Below, piece after piece: positions 1 to 22,931 of a DNA stretch of 22,931 bases. Positions within the stretch are counted from its first letter, which is position 1. Each line of letters begins with the position of its first letter. The translations under genes and the position numbers were made by a program. The stretch comes from Mnemiopsis leidyi (Eukaryota > Ctenophora > Tentaculata > Lobata > Bolinopsidae): positions 164,829-187,759 of the forward strand of contig JH153537.1 in the NCBI GenBank assembly GCA_000226015.1, written 5' to 3'. The notes under the pieces are model-generated. The model was not told the origin of the DNA. It saw only the letters and a list, made by a program, of their open reading frames with translations, and ran no database searches.

Positions 1-889
1 TGCTACACGTTGCATAGCCCTGCTGCCGCGAAGCGGCAGCCTCCGGCCGCCGCGCTGCTGTACAAAATACTTCATTATTACTTCTGAGACAAGTTGGAAC
101 AAAATTGGAGCCAAGCCATTGTGAATGTGACGGTTCTTTGCCTGGGGACCTCAGTCGTAGAGAGAGCCGCGCAGCGCCCGGTAAACGGTTCTACTTCTAG
201 GCGTGCCAGGGCTCCAAATCTTGGCAGGGACACTTGTAGGATCAATACACTTGTAGGATCAATACAAACTAATAATAATATTACCAAGTCATTTTGAGCT
301 TGTCCAGCAGCGCGCACTCTCCCGGCATGATATTATCGGGTTAAATACTTTAATTAATTTTAGGGCTTTCGTCTAACTCTAACGTTATAAATATAATCAA
401 AGAAAAACTCGGATATTTTTTCTACTACAAGTTTGATTGATTTATACTTCGCAATTGCCAGTTATTTAATTCAACATTTTGATTTCCACTCAGAGTCAGA
501 CCTTCACTGTGAAACCCTCACCCGAAGGTTATTCGTAAGATTTGAGAATAACTAGCCAAATGAAATTTAAATTGCATGTGTTAGTTCTTAACTTTAAGTC
601 CTATAAACATCAATATTCAATTTCATCCAAAAACCTATATGCAAGAATAATACTTGATTGTTGATGAAACTTTAAAGAATTAAAACTTCGAAACTTAATT
701 TGGCCAGTAAATATAGCTTGGTCTTAACAATCTTGTTAGTCATAACATTAAGATAAAAAATGCTGCTAGAGCTAAAACTCGATATTGCTTGTCCTTAAAA
801 CAGGAAAACTAGCATCACTGATCTGATACAAGATGTTATATTCACCTCTAAAATGAGGGTCTAGCGATGAAAATAATAACATAAGTTCA
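1..889. other. Left flank beyond TrxR: no gene recognised
   Basis: Positions 1-60 are GC-rich and contain the perfect hairpin GCTGCCGC-GAA-GCGGCAGC (20-38). An 18-bp unit CACTTGTAGGATCAATA is duplicated at 231-265. The rest is AT-rich without coding signal. The short open frames at 78-317 lack recognisable domains. Confidence 0.5.
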
Positions 890-1470
890 GTTTTTGAGTT
901 CATGTTATTTATTGATCGGGTGATTTGTTTTTAGGCTCTACTGGACTGTGGCCTTTAAGAGAACTTCAATCACGTTTTTAGTTTGAAATTCTCCGTTTGA
1001 GGCCATCGCCGATTGCGAACCGGCAATCAATTTAAAATCAAAATTCATATAACAAATAGTTTCGCAGGATCATATAAAATAAAAATGATTAAATCTCTGT
1101 TTAAAATTGACGGCATTCTTTTTTGAGAATCTTTTGTAGACTCGAAATCTAGTTATAGATGTCCTATCAATTTTCACTCAAAAGCCTGTGTATGAAAAAT
1201 CTCGGTTCAAAATTTGGATGATCAATATTCAAACATGAACAATCTATTTAAAATCACTTATAAAACTTCATACATAATTAGTTACTATATAAATTATGAT
1301 GCAAGAACAAACTGCAGTCTATAAAAAGCCAGAAATTAAATTTCAAAAGAATCAGAGGTCTAAAACTCTTGAAACTAAATTCATTTCAAAACTTAAAATC
1401 AACGAAAAGCAGTTTACTTCATGCCTATACGTTCTACTACAACAAGTACATTAAAACGACATCGAAAAAC

Positions 1471-1535
1471 AAGAACCATCATCAGTATTAGAGCTCTGAC
1501 GTGTCAGGTTGGCTCTAATACGTCATCGTCCGGTT
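1471..1535 (-). promoter_or_regulatory. SECIS element, type II
   Basis: On the minus strand, ATGA (1526-1523) is followed by C and the stem GTATTAGAGC, then C-AA in the apical bulge, a ministem CTGA/TCAG with loop CACG, GA, the perfect opposing strand GCTCTAATAC and TGAT (1484-1481). This provides the non-Watson-Crick quartet (UGA facing GA), a 10-bp helix II, the unpaired AA at the usual distance and a form-2 extra helix. AACC (1535-1532) can pair with GGTT (1477-1474) as helix I. It lies about 400 nt after the Sec UGA and should recruit SBP2 and the Sec elongation factor. Confidence 0.92.
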
Positions 1536-1546
1536 GCCATGGCAAC
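1533..1546. promoter_or_regulatory. Perfect X-box-like palindrome GTTGCCATGGCAAC
   Basis: This 14-bp perfect dyad matches the RFX-factor X-box consensus GTNRCC-N(0-3)-RGYAAC. It overlaps the base of the SECIS element, so it may instead be part of the RNA fold. Binding is not shown. Confidence 0.3.
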
Positions 1547-1876
1547 AATGTACACTGAATACAAGTACAATCTACACAAGCCACAATACGATATGCATTT
1601 GAGCTGTCTCTCTGCTTGATATCGTAGTTCTCACATGAATACTCCCACATCAAATATTCCTATTTTCATTCTCAGTCAGATGATTGAGAAGGAATACAAT
1701 CTAGGAGACCAAGTTTGTCAAGGCAGTAGACCAAATTGATCAGATGTAGGAATTTACACGATTACATCATGTCCGTATCGTTCCCGTGTCCAGTGTATAC
1801 TGTTCACCATATCAACCAGGATTCAAGTCTAACGAAGTCTCACGGTACCCCCAACCAAGTCTGAGATACCGTGGTC

Positions 1877-1917
1877 GCTATGGTAACAGCGCTCTAAGAG
1901 CACTGTGTTACCATAGC
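1877..1917 (-). promoter_or_regulatory. Stable hairpin just after the Sec UGA (SRE-like)
   Basis: The minus strand reads GCTATGGTAACA (1917-1906), perfectly complementary to TGTTACCATAGC (1888-1877). After a 2-nt bulge there are six more pairs (GUGCUC with GAGCGC, one G-U) closed by a UUA loop. The stem starts 10 nt after the UGA. Selenocysteine redefinition elements in other selenoprotein mRNAs are stem-loops at a similar position that favour UGA recoding. That role here is inferred. Confidence 0.5.
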
Positions 1918-1921
1918 CTCT

Positions 1922-18228
<16,307 letters not shown>

Positions 18229-18252
18229 GTCGGGCGCGTCTTGGTCAGGAAC

Positions 18253-21100
18253 CTGTAGGCAGGGTCAGTCCTTTACTTAGTACAACATGATTATCTTTAA
18301 AGAGAAACACAAACTATGCTCTGTGCTTAAACAGAAGGTGATTAACTCAAAACATACATTAAATTTGTAAAATTATCCGATTTGGTTTACTTCCGTTTTT
18401 GAACAGCATATGTCACGGTTCTAAGGCAGGAAAATAATCACAATTACTGGACATCTACCCGGACTAAGTGACCTAAAGCAAATTTGATTGATAAAACTAT
18501 TGAAACATTGAAGTAATAGTCAATCACTTATGTTTGAAGTATTTTCTAAGTTATGTTAGTCGAAATAAAAAATGGATTATTGCTTTAATTCGACAAAATA
18601 AGTATTTGCATGGCACTTTACAAGATTTTATCCAATATTAGCTGAATCGAACTTTTAGTTATCATAACTGTGACCTAGAAAGAAACAGCTTGTGAGGGAG
18701 AATTGAGAAGCAGTTTGTGTCCTTTGAACAAGGCCAGGGTCAGTACTTACTGTAAACAATGACGTTAACTGCCTGGAAGGTATCTACTGGTACAACAATC
18801 AGGTCAATAAGACAAATAAACACATAAACCACATTTAAAGTGACTAATCAAAACAAGGCCAAGTTCTTTTTGAAGAAAAATCAATAGCATAGGTCAATCT
18901 GTTTTAGCTGCAAGCTTAATTCTGTTTAACTGAATTCACGATTGATAGTCAATCTAAAGGCATAGTAGATAGGCCATTTGATGTAAAACAGCCATGCATT
19001 TGAGGATAGATGCAGTCCAAATGAAAAACCCACAATTTCCTTTTGTGATGCAGCCTTCTTCTTTTTCTTTCGGTCACTTTTCCTGAACCGAAGGGAGAAG
19101 AATCGAATCTTCATGACGGCAGTAAAAAGCTAAAAAGGTGCACAAATATCAATGGATCTCAAACATAGTGTTAATTTTTACAACACACCGAACAGCATTG
19201 AGCAGTAAACAAAACGTGCGAACTGAGCTGCATAAAACAGGACAAAGCAGAGGTTGAAGAAGCGCAAATGTGAATTAAGCCTTGACAAAGAATTTATGAA
19301 GAGAACAGCGGTAACTGTCTACTGCGTTGGAAAGTGCACAATGGACTGAACAAAGGAAGAGAGTATTAAAAGTATTTATAGGAAATACCAGATTAAATTC
19401 TTCAGACGTATTAAAGTCAGTTTAATTTTGTCAGTCGATTGATAGGAGCTTGATTTCAAAAGACAAGGATATCTTGATTTGAACTCTTAATCCGAAATGG
19501 TTATTAGTCAAGGCGGGTTTAATTCATTCGAACATAACTCATGGTTATTAAAAGAATGTTAAAATCACATCTTAATTAACTTTAAATAAAAAAACCCTAA
19601 ATACTTTAAGTCTTAACAGTACTTAACAGACAAACAGTGCTTTCCAGCTTTTCCCCAAACTACCATTTTCTACACTTTACAACATAAAATATAAGCTGAG
19701 TTTTATTTTTGTCTATAAATGTCAAAAGATAATGCAGAGTTTCAAAAAGAGTAGGAGAAAACTCACAGAAAGTTGTTTATACATTACTGAACAAGAGCAA
19801 CTAAGAGTGTAAAATTAAGGAAATTGTCTGGCTCTAATTACAAAGTAAGCATCTTCATGTAGAGCATAAGCTATGAGGATGTCAGAAACAATGGGCTCGA
19901 CGATGCAAGTAGGCAAGAGGAGATCTTTCTGGGGGAATTGTAACAATTTACGAAGTTGGGTAGTCCAAAAATATTATTTTTAATGTTAACTAACTTTGAA
20001 AATTTGCACATCCTATTGCGATATGTCAACCACCTTGAATCTTTTCACACAGGTAGAGGACAGCAATAGAAAAATTTTGATGCAACGTAAAGTCTGTTTC
20101 CAAGGAAAGAGGAAAGATTTATGTACACTTGAAATAGAAGTAGCAATTTTTCTGCCAAATTTCAACTTGAAGACATAAAATTGTTAGAGCCACCCTTGAG
20201 TTGTCTAAATGCCAGATGTAAGGTCACTTTTCACAAACATACTTTATCCGACCCGGGTGTATCGGTTGGTTGGGCTTGCAGTCAGTTGGTCTAGCTTCCA
20301 CAAACCCCTGTTTTCTACAATTCCCCCTTAATATACTACATACCATAGGGCAGCTGCTTGAGCATAGGCTTATTATATAAATAGCCGATGAAGTCACAAT
20401 AATCTTATAACTTTATCATCCAAAAACGAAGGTTAAGAAGTATACTTCAAATAACAGCTAAAATATCATAAATCAAGCATAGTTGTAGATCACTCCCAGG
20501 GCTTAAACAATCTTTCAGATGAAAATTTCATGGAGGAAGACAAAACAGTAGTCCATTCGTTTTAAGAAAATGTTTTGACTTGGTTAACACATGTACTTAC
20601 CGATGAATAAAGTCGAAGTCTTTCTGTTTTGCAAAGAAAACTTATTGTTCTCAATGAAGCTTTATATACTCTTATAGCTATCATTAACAGCCAAAACTCA
20701 TGAGCTAAAATGTAAAATGAAGTGATAATTGTCATTATTGAATGTATTTCCACATACCTGAACTCGAAACATTGTTCTAGTCCCTTCACCTAGGTAAATT
20801 TTATGTTGAAAACAATTAACTGTGTTAACTATAATAGATATTAAAATATTAGCAGAGGAATGATGTTGAATATTAGACAAATGCTATTGCTGTAAGACAG
20901 GATCTTGTCAACACAAATGCAAAAAAGAACTGTCTTAAGGGAGGACACAAAATTAAGGGCAATTTTGGCTCCATTCTGTTGTCACTTTTGGCAAAAAATG
21001 TTTATTGTGTGATGTGTGGACCTTCACATAAATTATTCATTGTAAATTCATTGTAAATTCAACACTTGATCATATTTTATTTAGCTTAGTTCACTGGGGT
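18253..21100. other. Upstream region of TrxR: no proven exon
   Basis: At least one 5' exon of TrxR must lie right of 18253, because exon 1 begins with an acceptor. The only coding-like stretch I see here is ATG at 19114 (minus): MKIRFFSLRFRKSDRKKKKK, continuing AASQKEI to a phase-0 donor-like ATT|gtgggt near 19035. It would join in frame to exon 1. Other frames (20178, 20789, 20880) look like chance. Confidence 0.3.
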
Positions 21101-21127
21101 TAACAGAGGGTTGACACAGTCAACAAT

Positions 21128-21186
21128 ACAATCCAACCCAGGACCTCTGGATTAGAAGCTTATAGCTCTCAGGCCTCAGCTATGTC
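21128..21186 (-). mobile_element. tRNA-derived SINE head (first)
   Basis: The minus strand reads GACATAGCTGAGGCCTGAGAGC, then AAGCTTCTAATCCAGAGGTC and CTGGGTTGGATTGT. This resembles D-arm, anticodon loop (TCT anticodon position, tRNA-Arg-like) and T-arm/B-box in tRNA order and spacing. The T-arm is decayed and no acceptor stem pairs, so it is a tRNA-derived repeat rather than a functional tRNA. Confidence 0.45.
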
Positions 21187-21495
21187 CCACTTATCCAAAA
21201 AAAATAATGGGGTTGGTTTGTCAAGTATTCAAACAATACCAAAAACCCAAAGATGCAATAAGTACCACTTCTGTATGATTTTCAGAAGAATTGAAGGGCA
21301 AAATGTCCATTCTAATTGTGACAATGGGAAAAAATCTTGGTACTTCAATAGCAGACTTTTAAAGTTATACAGAAGGAGCTTTTGGAGGGATTGTAGATCT
21401 CTAATACGAGATCCTCCTAATTTAACTGGTATCCCATTTATTCGACTGAGTCGACCAAAGAATATTGCATAGGCAAATGCTGTTAGGGCACTCCT

Positions 21496-21560
21496 CTAGG
21501 GTTAACCAACCCTTGATCTCCTGCATAGAAAGTGGGGGTTGATACCACTACACCACTAAC
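21496..21560 (-). mobile_element. tRNA-derived SINE head (second)
   Basis: The minus strand reads GTTAGTGGTGTAGTGGTATC, matching a tRNA Gly/Glu-type D-arm and A-box. An anticodon-like ACTTTCTATG and GGAGATCAAGGGTTGGTTAA follow as a degraded T-arm/B-box. Same orientation as the copy at 21128-21186, about 300 bp away. Confidence 0.4.
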
Positions 21561-21622
21561 TTGTTGGGTAAAAGTGAGCAGTTAGCTTGATTACAGTAAA
21601 ATTATGTAAGTAAACTAATTAT

Positions 21623-21632
21623 GCAAAGTCAC
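21623..21632 (-). promoter_or_regulatory. Antioxidant response element match GTGACTTTGC
   Basis: Exact match to RTGACNNNGC, followed by A and TAAT as in the extended consensus. It sits at the edge of a CpG-bearing stretch, about 3.4 kb upstream of the TrxR start codon. About one such match is expected by chance in this flank. Confidence 0.25.
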
Positions 21633-21639
21633 TCAGAAA

Positions 21640-22020
21640 ACAAGAATTGCGGCCGCTTTCATTGTGTCAGGCGACCGCTGAATTTCCCGTATCATGCCGT
21701 CACTTATTGTCATTAAACCTCGAGGAATGAGGAATCAAAATACGCAACCTCGTACCAGACGTAATTTCGGTTAGTTTTCATTGTTCTGCAGGTGTAAAAT
21801 CAGACGCGCGAATTCACGAACCTGTTCAATGCAGCCACGATAGAAAAATTCCATGCTGCACGCGCAAAGTTTAGACACAATTGCGCGTTCGTTTCATCGT
21901 TTATTTCAAATATCTCATCTCAGCTCTGCATGACGTCGTTATTGTATTGTATGTGCTGCCTTCATCATTTATTCATGCTGCGTTGTGTTTATGCTTCTGG
22001 CGTGAATTAGTCGTTAAAAG
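21640..22020. promoter_or_regulatory. CpG-bearing stretch, possible promoter or first exon
   Basis: Unlike the surrounding AT-rich DNA, this contains GCGGCCGC (21649-21656), CGCGCG, GCACGCGC and TTGCGCG, and a CRE-like TGACGTCG (21931-21938). It could hold the TrxR promoter or a 5' UTR exon, or serve a divergent gene to the right. No start codon can be assigned. Confidence 0.25.
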
Positions 22021-22931
22021 GATTTGGTCCGAGCTGAAATTAAAATAGTGCCCATACATTCATTTCTCTCTGTCATTCGACAAATGACTCAATAAAACTT
22101 AAGTTTGAAAGAATTTTGATTGTACTTTACTTATACTTTTTTTGTTTTCCCTGTTTGATGGTACATCTTGTTGTAGATGTTGCGAGGCAATTATGCATAC
22201 ATTTCATGATGTGGAATACATTCTGCGGCCTGAGACAGTTAAAACCTACAATTGTAATCGTATACATAATTAAGTTTGATAAAGGAGCGTGCGCATGACC
22301 GTACAGACGGACGCTTTTTGAGCTAATTATCCAAATTTGCGCTGTCGATCGCCAACCCTTGTTTTGTACTTTTAGTGCATGTTCACAAAATGTATCAAAA
22401 CAATACGGGAAAAAAGATACAGGAAAAAATGCACAACATACAGTACAAGTGAAATTTTGGTAATGGTATATCTTCACCATGTGACACCGTGATAGAGCCT
22501 TAACATGCAAGCTAACTGCTCATACATAGTGTAGTGCAATTTACGATCGACCTTGATTGAAGATGAAATTCAGAATGTTAGATCCATTCTCACAGTAATA
22601 GTCAATCCCCCAAGGAGTACTTTTATCAAAAAATTTGATCAGGATGACGTTAACACATAGCTATCAAGAATAAAATAATTTTTTCAAGAATAAAACAATT
22701 TTATTAAATATCATTTATAGCAATGAGAAAAATGTCAAATTCAAGCTTCTTTAAATTCATTGTGCCTTTAAGATACTGTTTTGATAGTGAAGGTTAGAAG
22801 GTCTGAAACAGGGCCTACACCCAATTTAAACATCTGCCGACATGAAAGTGTGGATATTGGCAGTAAAACAATAGGGACAGACTAGATACTAAGGCTGATA
22901 CGGGAGACTGCAGACCGCTAGGTTTACGCAC
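22021..22931. other. Right end of window: no gene recognised
   Basis: AT-rich sequence with an AP-1-like TGACTCA near 22085 and a short duplicated TTCAAGAATAAAA at about 22670-22700. The longest frame (22510-22127, minus) shows no domain or splice context. Confidence 0.4.

Larger units (their letters stand above)
890..1921 (-). other. TrxR 3' UTR with polyadenylation signal
   Basis: Minus-strand sequence after the TAA. The first canonical AATAAA on this strand is at 913-908, giving a 3' UTR of about 1.0 kb. No earlier AATAAA or ATTAAA was seen. It contains the post-UGA hairpin and the SECIS element. The exact cleavage site is inferred. Confidence 0.55.

Noticed and set aside
21128..21186. 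Functional tRNA gene
   Set aside because: The T-arm does not pair well and no complementary acceptor stem exists; a tRNA-derived repeat fits better.
21182..21472. 96-codon plus-strand frame with ATG
   Set aside because: It lies antisense between two tRNA-like SINE heads and shows no known domain; probably a chance frame in repeat sequence.
22127..22510. 127-codon minus-strand frame at the right end
   Set aside because: Cys- and Phe-rich low-information translation with no domain and no splice or promoter context.

Overview
The window is AT-rich nuclear DNA of an animal, most likely an invertebrate. The evidence is a 13-coding-exon gene with GT-AG introns, a UGA codon recoded as selenocysteine, a eukaryotic SECIS element, a second gene nested in an intron, minisatellites inside introns and tRNA-derived SINE-like pieces. 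I cannot place the phylum from the sequence alone.

The main gene lies on the minus strand (coding part 18228 down to 1922). It encodes a complete 495-residue thioredoxin reductase of the animal high-molecular-weight type, closest in motifs to cytosolic TXNRD1/TXNRD3. All 13 exons were rebuilt by hand. Every junction is GT-AG, the phases agree throughout, and the sum gives the family's usual length. The protein ends Asp-Cys-Sec-Ser, encoded TGC TGA TCT TAA. A type II SECIS lies in the 3' UTR at about 1471-1535. A long hairpin starts 10 nt after the UGA and resembles a selenocysteine redefinition element. The first polyadenylation hexamer downstream is at 913-908.

Intron 10 of this gene (2906-7183) holds a second gene on the opposite strand. 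Five exons (5212-6834) join in phase into a 141-residue secreted protein with a signal peptide and a PAN/Apple-like cysteine pattern. Its first downstream AATAAA (7479) lies beyond exon 10 of the reductase, so the two transcripts may overlap antisense.

The most unusual feature is that three reductase introns carry minisatellites whose repeat unit contains the adjoining exon-intron junction. The exon 1 donor is copied 4 times (about 51-bp unit), the exon 7 donor 5 times (41-42 bp), and the exon 11 acceptor 6 times (38 bp). The introns are therefore lined with decoy splice sites, and one decoy donor matches the GTAAGT consensus better than the real donor. Other introns carry a palindromic GGTTAC/GTAACC array, a GGG-tract array able to form G-quadruplexes, and several short tandem repeats.

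The right flank (18253-22931) is upstream of the reductase start. It contains no exon I can prove. It does hold two tRNA-like SINE heads (21128-21186, 21496-21560), a CpG-bearing stretch (about 21640-22020) that could be a promoter, and an antioxidant-response-element match at 21623-21632. The left flank (1-900) holds no recognisable gene.
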